From the NCBI GenBank assembly GCA_902774195.1, contig CACYHM010000041.1:1-9091 (forward strand): a stretch of 9,091 nucleotides of DNA, in the 5' to 3' direction. The position numbers and the translations under genes are program-made. The DNA is from an uncultured Eubacteriales bacterium (GTDB lineage: Bacteria; Bacillota_A; Clostridia; Peptostreptococcales; Anaerovoracaceae). The notes under the pieces were generated by a model, which was not told where the DNA came from, did no database searches, and saw only the letters and a list, made by a program, of their open reading frames with translations. Shown piece by piece: positions 1 to 8,000 of the stretch (position 1 is the stretch's first letter; every line of letters begins with the position of its first letter).

Positions 1-2
1 CA

Positions 3-1166
3 GCCGGCATACTGCTGGGCTTTTTGGCCCCGCAGTTTTCTGTTGATACGAAAGTCATCGGCGACATATATCTCAATCTGATCAAGATGATGATCATACC
101 TGTTCTGATCTGCGCTGTCATGACGGGCATAATGAACGCGGCCGACCCGTCATCGCTCAGGAGGATAGGACTCAAGACGGTGGCGCTGTATGTCGTGATG
201 TTCCTTGCTTCGTTCGCTGTAAGCTTTGTGACAGCGCTGGTGATAAGACCGGGACTCAGAACCAGCTTCGGGAACAGGCCTGAATACACCGGTGAGATCG
301 GAGGGCCTATAGATTTTTCAGAGGTGCTGAGAGGGATCTTTCCCGGCAATATATTCGAGGCGTTTGCCGCCAACAACATACTGCCGGTCATAATCTTTTC
401 GATGCTGCTTGCCATAGCAGTGGTATCCATAGGAGACAGGGGAAAGCCGGTAAAGGACTTCATGAACAGCCTCTCGGAAGCTGTATTCAGAATGCTCTCA
501 TACATAATGGAGACATCACCGCTGGGAGTCATGTCTCTGGTCGCGTTCTCGATCGCCGAGTACGGGTCGGGAATATTCATGGCGATAGGAAAGTATGTGC
601 TCTGCTGCTGGCTTGCATGCATCGCGGTCTTCATCATCGTGTTCACGATACCGGTCGTCGCATACACCGGCACGGATATCAGAAAATTCCTGAGAGCATG
701 CGGAAAGATCGCCCTTATGACGATGTCGACCACGAGCTCATCTGCGACTCTTCCGACGACGATAAAGGTGAGCGTTGAAGATCTCGGCGCGCCTGAATCC
801 ATAAGCAACTTCACTCTGCCGCTCGGCTGCACTATCAACATGTGCGGAGGCGCATGCTCGTTCTGCTGCCTGGCGCTTTTCGTCTCGGACTTCTACGGAC
901 TGGATCTTCCGGCCGGAAGGCTGATCGCCATGGCCGTAGCTGCGACAGTCATCAACATGGCGGCTCCGGGGATACCGGGGGGAGGCATAGTCCTGATGAC
1001 GTCATTCCTGACGATGTTCGCACTTCCTGTCGACCTTCTGGGACCGATAGCAGCGGTATACAGACTGCTCGATATGGCCTTCACCACGATCAATGTTGAA
1101 GGCGACGTGGCGGCCAATCTCATAATTGCAAAATCTGAGGAAAAAGTGTTAAAATTACAAAGTTAG
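3..1166 (+). CDS. Dicarboxylate/amino acid:cation symporter (DAACS, glutamate-transporter fold), 5'-truncated by window
   Basis: Secondary transporter of the inner membrane. The reading frame is open from base 3, and the residues before the TTG at 24 (AGILLGF) continue a typical first membrane helix, so the true start lies upstream. Residues are counted from that TTG (Leu = 1). Visible parts are TM2 (about 12-38), TM3 (47-73), a loop with FPGNIFEAFAANNILPVIIF (106-125), TM6 (about 190-213), the HP1 serine-rich tip TTSSSATLP (236-244), TM7 (262-292), HP2 with GIPGGG (316-321), and TM8 with LLDM and INVEGD (348-361). Family membership is clear. Key binding residues differ: the TM7 NMDGTA motif reads NMCGGA (272-277), the position of GltPh Asp390 is Tyr346, and the position of substrate-binding Arg397 is Phe353. 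An acidic amino acid substrate is therefore unlikely, and I infer a neutral or unusual substrate. It ends 14 nt before gmk. Confidence 0.9.
   Translation, partial: AGILLGFLAPQFSVDTKVIGDIYLNLIKMMIIPVLICAVMTGIMNAADPSSLRRIGLKTVALYVVMFLASFAVSFVTALVIRPGLRTSFGNRPEYTGEIGGPIDFSEVLRGIFPGNIFEAFAANNILPVIIFSMLLAIAVVSIGDRGKPVKDFMNSLSEAVFRMLSYIMETSPLGVMSLVAFSIAEYGSGIFMAIGKYVLCCWLACIAVFIIVFTIPVVAYTGTDIRKFLRACGKIALMTMSTTSSSATLPTTIKVSVEDLGAPESISNFTLPLGCTINMCGGACSFCCLALFVSDFYGLDLPAGRLIAMAVAATVINMAAPGIPGGGIVLMTSFLTMFALPVDLLGPIAAVYRLLDMAFTTINVEGDVAANLIIAKSEEKVLKLQS
1126..1155 (+). promoter_or_regulatory. Possible sigma-70/SigA promoter for gmk-rpoZ inside the end of the transporter gene
   Basis: A TTGCAA box (1126-1131) and a TAAAAT box (1150-1155) are separated by 18 nt in a locally AT-rich stretch of the last transporter codons. 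Transcription would start near 1162, leaving a leader of about 20 nt that just holds the gmk ribosome binding site. This would uncouple gmk-rpoZ from the transporter. Readthrough from upstream is equally possible, since no terminator separates the two genes. Confidence 0.35.
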
Positions 1167-1180
1167 CGAGGAGGTTGCAT

Positions 1181-1795
1181 ATGAGCCGCAGGAAAGGCAA
1201 GCTATATGTCATATCCGGACCGTCGGGCACCGGCAAGGGCACCATATGTGCCGAGCTTCTGAAGGACCCGCTGAACGATTTCTCGGTATCGATGACGACC
1301 CGCGAGCCGAGAGAGGGCGAGGTCCACGGCAAGGATTATTACTTCGTTACGCGCGAGGAATTCATAGCCAACATAGAAGCCGGGAATTTTCTCGAACACG
1401 CCGAGAAGTTTGACACTCTCTACGGCACGCCTAAAGAGATGGTCCTGAACAGGCTCGAACGCGGACGCAATATCATTCTCGACATCGATGTGCAGGGCGC
1501 TCTTCAGGTCAGAAAGGCGATGCCTGAAGCGATACTCATATTCATACTTCCGCCGAGTCTCACCGAGCTCAGAAAGAGGCTCGAGGGCAGAGGGACGGAA
1601 TCGGCCGACAAGGTCGAAAAGAGGATCGGCGAGGCCCTCAACGAGATCAGGGTGATAGGAGAATACGACTACTATCTGGTCAACGACGACCTGGACAGCG
1701 CCGTCGAAAGGATCAGAAACATCATGACCGCAGAGTCGCTGAGAGTGCCGGAAGCGGTCAGACAGATAATAAGACAATACGAAAAAGAAGTCTGA
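1181..1795 (+). CDS. gmk: Guanylate kinase
   Basis: Cytoplasmic enzyme that phosphorylates GMP to GDP with ATP, in purine nucleotide synthesis and salvage. The ATG at 1181 is preferred over the in-frame TTG at 1175 because AGGAGG (1169-1174) sits exactly 6 nt before the ATG, while the TTG abuts it. This gives 204 residues, the normal family length. The Walker A loop GPSGTGKGT is at 13-21. The GMP-binding segment MTTREPREGEVHGKDYYF is at about 38-55, with the Arg, Glu and Tyr residues expected of the family. The LDIDVQGA strand is at about 100-107, and the lid helix with RLEGRGTES at about 133-141. No substitutions of concern were seen. The gene lies 19 nt before rpoZ, a conserved pairing in Bacillota. 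The usual neighbours remA (upstream) and coaBC/priA (downstream) are absent here. Confidence 0.97.
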   Translation: MSRRKGKLYVISGPSGTGKGTICAELLKDPLNDFSVSMTTREPREGEVHGKDYYFVTREEFIANIEAGNFLEHAEKFDTLYGTPKEMVLNRLERGRNIILDIDVQGALQVRKAMPEAILIFILPPSLTELRKRLEGRGTESADKVEKRIGEALNEIRVIGEYDYYLVNDDLDSAVERIRNIMTAESLRVPEAVRQIIRQYEKEV

Positions 1796-1814
1796 AACGA
1801 AAGGGGAATTATAA

Positions 1815-2018
1815 ATGCTGCTTTATCCATCTATCAACAAACTGAGAGACAAGACCGACAGCAGGTATTCGCTCGTCATACTCACCGCCAAAAGAGCTAG
1901 AGACATCGTTGACGGCAAACCTGCCCTCACTGAAGAAGAGAGCGAAAGACCGGTCAGCCAGGCCGCAAAGGAGATAGCAGACGAAATGATCACATATACA
2001 AGGCCTGAAGAGGTCTGA
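1815..2018 (+). CDS. rpoZ: DNA-directed RNA polymerase subunit omega
   Basis: Small subunit that helps fold and stabilise the beta-prime subunit in RNA polymerase. The 67-residue product is the usual size for Bacillota omega. It shows the N-terminal pattern LLYPSINKL, then RYSLVILTAKRARDI, matching the conserved R[YF]xLV.xxAKRAR core of the family, then KPALTEEESERPVSQAAKEI. The start at 1815 is supported by a purine-rich AAGGGGAA (1801-1808) at suitable spacing and by position right after gmk. A hairpin terminator follows 28 nt after the stop, so rpoZ probably closes the gmk transcript, perhaps with some readthrough into the downstream genes. Confidence 0.95.
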   Translation: MLLYPSINKLRDKTDSRYSLVILTAKRARDIVDGKPALTEEESERPVSQAAKEIADEMITYTRPEEV

Positions 2019-2046
2019 TCGTCTGACTGTATTTTGCGATACAACG

Positions 2047-2088
2047 AAAACTCTTTGCAGCCGCGAGCCGGATGCGGGGAGTTTTTTT
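2047..2088 (+). terminator. Intrinsic terminator after rpoZ
   Basis: The outer stem AAAACTC (2047-2053) pairs with GAGTTTT (2079-2085). Inside it, CCGC (2061-2064) can pair with GCGG (2074-2077). A run of seven T (2082-2088) overlaps and follows the outer stem. The hairpin is interrupted rather than perfect, so it may be leaky. It lies only 26 nt before the aroE-aroK start codon, and I found no convincing promoter between it and that gene. Partial readthrough or attenuation is therefore possible. Confidence 0.7.
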
Positions 2089-2114
2089 GAAAGAGAAAAG
2101 GACTGGAGAGACAA

Positions 2115-3491
2115 ATGAAGAGATTTGCCCTGCTTGGAGATAATATCAAGCATACGCAGATAAAAAGGGTGCATGCCGAACTGGGCGACCACGAGTATGT
2201 CCTGATCGAGATAGAAAAGCCTGAAGAAATGAAGACCTATTTCGATGACGGCAGATTCGACGGATTCAATATAATGCACCCGTACAGGAATGCTGTGATA
2301 GCTTACCTCGACGAGCTTTCCGAAGAAGCGGAGAGGACGCAGTCCGTCAATGTAGTCAAAAGGATGCCCGGAGGCAGACTGAAAGGCTATAACACCGATA
2401 TGACAGGCTTCAGATACCTGGTAATGGATTCCGTTGAGGGCAAGAGCTGCCTCGTCCTTGGGACGGGAAGCGCAGCGAGAAGCGCAGCGGCGGTGCTCGA
2501 TGATATGGGCGCGGCTGATGTAGTCATGGTGTCGCGAGATCCGGAAAAGGCTTCAAAGAAGCCGGGGATGACCCATGCTGCCGTATCCTATGACAGGCTC
2601 GCTCCGTTTTATCATTATGAGGTGATAGTGAACTGCACGCCTGTGGGCGGATATCCCGATCTGGGGGAATCTCCTTTTGCGGAGCAAAAGGTAAGCATAA
2701 GGCTGTTTTCCGGACTCGAGCTCGCCATAGATCTCATCTATGATCCGTACAGGACGAAGTTCCTTCAGGATGCGAAGAGGCTCACACGCTGCAATACCAA
2801 GTCCGGCATGGACATGCTCATAGTACAGGCGATAGCTTCGCTCGATGTATGGCTCGACAGGGAGACCGGTCCCGAAGAATATGAGCTTATGCTCAGGAAG
2901 ATAAAGCGCAGGCTTCTCGAGAGCCAGCTCAATGTCGTGGCGGTAGGGCTTCCGGGATCGGGCAAGACCACCATATTCAGGCGGTATGCATATGAACTCG
3001 GAAAGAAGTTCATAGATACCGACGAAGAGACTGAGAAGCTCATGGGAAGGCCGATAGCCGAGGTGCTTTCGGACTACGGCATCGGAGAAGAATATTTCAG
3101 GGCGATGGAGCATCAGGCGGTAAGGGAGGCAGCCGTCACAAGGGGCTCGGTCATAGCGACCGGTGGAGGCACGCTGCTGAATCCCCTGAACCGCGACTAT
3201 CTGAAGGCAAACGGAATAGTGATATATGTAAAGAGGCCGCTCGACATGCTCAATATCAAAGGCAAGCCTCTCAGCGTCAATCTGGACCTGACAAAGCTGT
3301 TCAACGACAGGGACAGGATCTACCGCAGGACCTCGGACATGGTGCTGATCAATTCAAGGATATTCGGCGAAATAAAAGCCAGGACCGGAGAAGGCAACTC
3401 ATACAATTACGAGCTCAAGGGCTTTGTATATTCCATAGCCCGCAAGGTGCAGAAATACCTGAATGAGCTCGCGGCAGACATCTGGACATAG
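2115..3491 (+). CDS. Fused shikimate dehydrogenase - shikimate kinase (AroE-AroK) with atypical active-site residues
   Basis: A 458-residue protein covering two successive shikimate-pathway steps: 3-dehydroshikimate to shikimate (NADPH), then shikimate to shikimate 3-phosphate (ATP). Residues 1 to about 260 are AroE-like: NTDM with Asp95, the nucleotide loop GTGSAARSA (116-124), SRD (140-142), TPVGG (175-179) and GMDMLIVQ (231-238, Gln238). Residues about 272-458 are AroK-like: Walker A GLPGSGKTT (278-286), DTDEE (301-305), EYFRAMEHQ (326-334, Arg329), GGG (350-352) and IYRR (402-405). Oddities: the AroE catalytic Lys position is Arg58 (FNIMHPYR), the shikimate-binding HSxSP motif reads HTQIK (13-17), VNT reads VNV, and the kinase lid RPL reads KPL (384-386). 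Start: ATG at 2115 with GGAG at 2105-2108. It is 10 nt before gpmI. Fold assignment is firm. Catalytic competence of the dehydrogenase half is uncertain. Confidence 0.9.
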   Translation: MKRFALLGDNIKHTQIKRVHAELGDHEYVLIEIEKPEEMKTYFDDGRFDGFNIMHPYRNAVIAYLDELSEEAERTQSVNVVKRMPGGRLKGYNTDMTGFRYLVMDSVEGKSCLVLGTGSAARSAAAVLDDMGAADVVMVSRDPEKASKKPGMTHAAVSYDRLAPFYHYEVIVNCTPVGGYPDLGESPFAEQKVSIRLFSGLELAIDLIYDPYRTKFLQDAKRLTRCNTKSGMDMLIVQAIASLDVWLDRETGPEEYELMLRKIKRRLLESQLNVVAVGLPGSGKTTIFRRYAYELGKKFIDTDEETEKLMGRPIAEVLSDYGIGEEYFRAMEHQAVREAAVTRGSVIATGGGTLLNPLNRDYLKANGIVIYVKRPLDMLNIKGKPLSVNLDLTKLFNDRDRIYRRTSDMVLINSRIFGEIKARTGEGNSYNYELKGFVYSIARKVQKYLNELAADIWT

Positions 3492-3501
3492 GAGGAACCA
3501 C

Positions 3502-5016
3502 ATGAAACACAGACCGACAATGCTGATGATACTCGACGGATTCGGCATCAGAAAAGAGACTTACGGAAACGCGATAGCCGCGGCGAACAAGCCTGTTCTC
3601 GACAGGCTTTTTGCGGACTATCCGTTCATCACCATAGAAGCAAGCGGCGAGCCGGTCGGCCTGCCTGCCGGGCAGATGGGAAACTCCGAGGTCGGACACC
3701 TCAATATCGGTGCCGGCAGCGTCGTATATCAGAACCTTCTGCGCATAACAAGATCGATAGAATCGGGAGAGTTCTTTAAGAACGGACCTCTCCTCGGAGC
3801 GATGAAGAACGCCGCCGCGGGGAATACCCTGCACATAATGGGTCTCGTATCTGACGGCGGAGTACACAGCCACTACGAGCATCTTAAGGCCACGATAGAC
3901 ATGGCAAAGCGAAACGGCGTGAAGGACGTTGTCGTCCACTGCTTCCTCGACGGAAGAGACGTGCCGCCGAAAAGCGCGATGACCTGGCTCGGGCCTCTCG
4001 AAGAATACATGAAGGAAGAGGGCGTCGGAAGGATAGGCGTCATTTCCGGCAGGTTCTATGCCATGGACAGAGACCAGAGGTGGGAGCGTCTCGTAAGGGC
4101 ATATGACGCGCTTACGCTGAGCGAGGGTATCAAAGCCTCCTGCGCGCAGGAAGCGATAGATATCTCATACGGCAAGGATGAGGCCGACGAATTCGTACAG
4201 CCTACAGTCGTGAACGCGGCTCCGATCAGTGACAATGACTCGGTCATATTCATAAACTTCAGACCTGACAGGGCGAGGGAGATCACCAGAGCTCTGGTCG
4301 ATCCGGATTTCGACGGATTCGAGAGAAAGGTCTTCCCTGAAGATCTGACATACGTATGCATGGCCGAATATGACGCGACCATGCCGAACGTGACGGTCGC
4401 GTTCCCTCCTGAAGAGGTGGACCCGACACTCGGAAAGACCATAGCGGACCTCGGGCTCAGACAGCTCAGGATCGCCGAGACCGAGAAGTACGCACATGTG
4501 ACGTTCTTCTTCAACGGAGGAGTCGAGGCGCCGAACAAAAACGAGGACAGGATACTCATCCCGTCGCCTAAGGTCGCTACATACGATCTGCAGCCTGAGA
4601 TGAGCGCTCCTGAGGTAGCGTCCACCGTGATCGAAAAGATCAATGAGGACATATACGATCTCATCATCCTGAACTTCGCCAATCCTGACATGGTAGGGCA
4701 CACCGGAGTCTTCGACGCCGCGGTGAAGGCGATCGAGACACTCGACGGTCTTGTCGGAAACATCGCTGAGGCGATACTTGCAAAAGACGGTCAGATACTC
4801 CTGACCGCCGACCACGGAAACGCCGACTACATGATAGACGACGAGGGCAAGCCGGTGACAAAGCACTCCACCTCGAAGGTGCCTCTGTGCCACATCTGCA
4901 AAGAACCTGTGCCGTTCAGAAAGGATACAGGCAAACTGGCGGATATAGCGCCTACGCTCCTCACTCTGATGGGACTTGAAGTTCCTGCAGGCATGGAGGG
5001 CGACGTGCTCGTATAA
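3502..5016 (+). CDS. gpmI: 2,3-bisphosphoglycerate-independent phosphoglycerate mutase
   Basis: Cytoplasmic glycolytic enzyme interconverting 3- and 2-phosphoglycerate through a phosphoserine intermediate, normally Mn-dependent. The ATG at 3502 is chosen over the longer open frame from 3463 because AGGAGG (3490-3495) lies 6 nt upstream and the family begins at this point (MKHRPTMLMILDGFG). The length of 504 residues is normal. Visible catalytic and metal residues are Asp12, Ser62 in GNSEVGH, GGVHSH (119-124), DGRD (150-153), Arg184 in SGRFYAMDRD, FRPDRAR (253-259), Lys329 in TEKYAH, Asp396 and His400 in NPDMVGH, Asp437 and His438 in ADHGN, and His455 in KHST. All expected metal ligands are present, so it should be active. 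Its ribosome binding site overlaps the aroE-aroK stop region and it precedes addA by 10 nt, so it is the middle gene of a tight operon. Confidence 0.97.
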   Translation: MKHRPTMLMILDGFGIRKETYGNAIAAANKPVLDRLFADYPFITIEASGEPVGLPAGQMGNSEVGHLNIGAGSVVYQNLLRITRSIESGEFFKNGPLLGAMKNAAAGNTLHIMGLVSDGGVHSHYEHLKATIDMAKRNGVKDVVVHCFLDGRDVPPKSAMTWLGPLEEYMKEEGVGRIGVISGRFYAMDRDQRWERLVRAYDALTLSEGIKASCAQEAIDISYGKDEADEFVQPTVVNAAPISDNDSVIFINFRPDRAREITRALVDPDFDGFERKVFPEDLTYVCMAEYDATMPNVTVAFPPEEVDPTLGKTIADLGLRQLRIAETEKYAHVTFFFNGGVEAPNKNEDRILIPSPKVATYDLQPEMSAPEVASTVIEKINEDIYDLIILNFANPDMVGHTGVFDAAVKAIETLDGLVGNIAEAILAKDGQILLTADHGNADYMIDDEGKPVTKHSTSKVPLCHICKEPVPFRKDTGKLADIAPTLLTLMGLEVPAGMEGDVLV

Positions 5017-5026
5017 CACCCCCGGG

Positions 5027-8000
5027 ATGTCTGGCAATTTCAATGACGAACAAATCAAAGCGATAGAAACGACCGACAAGTCGGTGCTCGTATCCGCTGC
5101 GGCGGGCTCGGGCAAGACCACCGTTCTGGTCGAACGCATCATCCGCATAATCCTCGAGGGAAAGGCAAATGTGGATGAGATGCTTGTCGTGACGTTCACT
5201 AATGCCGCCGCGTCCGAGATGAGACTGCGTCTCGCAAAGGCCATAAGAGAGAGGATAAGCGATCATCCTGAGGATGCCGCCCGCATGAGAGAACAGCTCT
5301 CGAGGCTGTACAGGGCGTACATATCCACGATGAACAGCTTTGCGGGTAGGGTCATAAAGGAATTCTTCCATGAGACCGACCTGGAGCCTCAGGCCGGCGT
5401 ATGCGATGAGGTCACGGGCGAACTTCTGAAAAGAGAAGCCGCCGCGGATCTTCTCGAGGACGCGTTCGCCGACGATTCGATCATCGAAGGAGGCAGCTTC
5501 AGGGAGTTCATGAGGCTGTACAGCAGCGACAGGAACGACGATGCGTTCACAGAGGGACTGCTGAAATCATACGATGCTCTCCGCACCATGCCTGACTATT
5601 TCGAATGGGCGCTCGGCAAGGCGGAGCTGCTCAGGGTGACAGGAGACAGCTTCGAGGGATCGGAGATCCAGAGGATAATCACTGAAGATGCGAGGGATAC
5701 CTTCGGAAAGATCATTGAGGCCTTTGCGGGCCTGAGGGAGATATTCGACGATGCAGGGCTGTCTTCGTGGTATGAGGACAAGCTGAAGATACAGGAAGAC
5801 GCCGTTCGCGCGGTCGCGTCAGAGCTTGACAGAGGACCATTCGCTCCGAACCTGGCAGATCTCATAGACGCATATCCCTCCGTCACGCTCAGAGCGGGAA
5901 AGGCACAGAAAGAAGCATACGAGCCTGTAAAGACCGAGGTCAAGTCGATCAGGGACGACATCAAAAAGCAGATCGACGGCTTCAGGAACAGATACCTGCT
6001 GCCTGACTTTGAGACAAGGCTCGAAGAGATGGATGCGACATACGCATATACCGTATATTACATACATCTGCTCGAGGAATTCGAAAAGAGGTACGAGGCA
6101 AAGAAACGCGCCCGGAAGGTGATGGACTTCGCCGACCAGGAACACTATGCGGTGCAGATACTCAAAAACGATGCTGCGGCGGAGGTGCTGCGCAAAAGAT
6201 TCAGATATATCTTCGTGGACGAATACCAGGACACGAACAATATACAGGAGCGTCTCATAAGCCGTGTATCGCGGCCTGACAACGTGTTCAGGGTGGGCGA
6301 TGTAAAGCAGAGCATATACAGGTTCAGACAGGCGGAGCCTGCCATATTCGAAAGGCTTTACGCAAAATACAGCAGTCCTGAAGAGAAAGACGGCATAGTC
6401 ATAGATCTGGGCACGAACTACAGGACCAACGAAAGAACGATCAGATATATCAACCATGTATTCGAAAGCATCATGGAGGGCTACGACGAAAAAGCCCGCC
6501 TGTACAGGGGCGTCCCGGAATTCCCGGATGAATACGATTTCATGCCCGAAGTGCATCTTCTCATAGATGACGGTGAAAGCGGAGAAGACGAAGAAACTGA
6601 AGAAGCTGCAGACACAGAGATCGCCGAGCTCAGCAAAGAGGAAGCCGAGGCTGCGTACATCGCTGAACTTGCTGCTTCGATAATCGGTACGGAATTCTTC
6701 GATACGAAGACACAGACCGTGCGGAAAGCCGGGGCCAGAGACATCGTTATACTCCTGAGAGCCGTCAGCGTCAGAGGCGAGATCGTCAGCCGCGCCTTGA
6801 GGGAGAGGTCGATCGAACCGCATATAGAGGATTCCGAAGATTACTTCGATACGGTAGAGATAAGCATCGCCATGTCGCTGCTGCAGTGCATCGACAACAT
6901 GAAGCGGGACGTGCCTCTCATCGCCGTCCTCCACTCGGAGGTATTCGGTTTCGGGCCCGAAGAACTCGCACGAATAAGGATAGACTGCGGAGACAGAAGG
7001 ATCCCGTACTGGGAAGCCTTCACGCGCTATGCAGATGACGGCCCTGAGGGAGGACTCAGGGACAGGGTGAGAGAAGCCCGGTCGAAGATGCTCGAATGGA
7101 GGATGCTCTCGCGCATGCTCCCTCTCGATGACTTCGTATGGAAGGTGCTGGTGGACTCGGGCTATTACAGGATGGCCGGAGCCATGAGCGGAGGAGCCCG
7201 CAGACAGGCAAACCTGAGGTATCTCGCCGACAGGGCTGCCGCGTTCAGCAAGGACCGCATAGCCTCGCTCAGCTCGTTCATCACGTTCCTCGATGTGCTG
7301 CGCAGCAAAAAGATCAAGAACGGACAGACTTCCATGGCCGGCAGAGACGATGACGTGGTGAGGATATCCACTATACACAAGAGCAAGGGCCTGGAGTTCC
7401 CGTTCGTTATAGTCGGAGGACTCGGCCACAGGTTCAATTTCTCTTCAAACGAGATGAAGTTCAGCTTCAGTTCGGACATTGGAGTGGGCATGCCGTACGT
7501 CGATCCGGAAAGGAGATTCTGGAGATCGACCCTGCTGCAGCGCGCGATCACGGAAGACACGAAAAGAGACGAATACAGAGAAGAACTGAGACTCCTTTAT
7601 GTCGCAATGACAAGAGCCAGGAACAGGCTGTATCTGGTAGGCACTGCCAGCAGCGAAGAAGAACTTGAAAAATATACTCCGAATCCGGGGAATTATCTCA
7701 AAGCGATGAGAGGCGTTCTCAGGTCGGGATTCAACACGTGCCGGGTATCGCCTCTTGAGCGCGCCGGGAAGAGACCTGAAAGCAGCGCACGGGGCAGCCT
7801 GGGAAGGCTTGCCGGCAGGGAGCTTACGGCAGAAGAGAAGAAGCTGTACGAAGAGATAGACAGGAGATTCACGTACAGATACCCTTACGAGGATGAGCTG
7901 ACGGCAAAGGCCAAGTGGTCCGTGAGCGCGGTCCGTAAAGAGGAGAACGAGAAGGCGAAGGCGGCGGAAGAAGCTGAAGCTGAAGTGAAGGTGTCGAAAG

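Noticed and set aside
24..26. TTG at 24 as the start of the transporter
   Set aside because: The frame stays open to the window edge, and the upstream residues continue a hydrophobic first helix. There is no Shine-Dalgarno before the TTG, so the gene is truncated by the window.
842..1099. Second + strand open frame within the transporter gene
   Set aside because: It is an alternate-frame shadow of conserved TM7-TM8 coding sequence, with an Arg/Ser-rich low-information translation.
1175..1180. TTG at 1175 as the gmk start
   Set aside because: It abuts the AGGAGG, leaving no spacer. The ATG at 1181 has ideal spacing.
1202..1777. Antisense open frame of 191 codons opposite gmk
   Set aside because: It mirrors the gmk coding sequence almost end to end, and no motif was recognised.
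2015..2045. CTGATC ... TACAAC as a promoter for aroE-aroK
   Set aside because: The hexamers are poor and the 19-nt spacer is unfavourable. Transcription would begin inside the terminator hairpin.
3463..3501. Extended gpmI start at 3463 inside aroE-aroK
   Set aside because: The 13 added residues do not belong to the family, while the ATG at 3502 has a perfect Shine-Dalgarno.
4976..5026. TTG start at 4976 for addA, overlapping gpmI
   Set aside because: The 17 added residues fall inside the gpmI coding sequence and do not resemble AddA N-termini. The ATG at 5027 begins just before the expected NDEQ-AI region.
4165..5244. Antisense open frame of 359 codons across gpmI and the addA start
   Set aside because: It is a shadow of conserved gpmI sequence. 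It has no ribosome binding site or family resemblance that I can see.
5819..7429. Long antisense open frame of 536 codons opposite addA
   Set aside because: It lies wholly opposite a gene with every helicase motif intact. The translation is rich in Arg, Tyr, His and Val with no recognisable domain, as expected from the complement of this codon usage.
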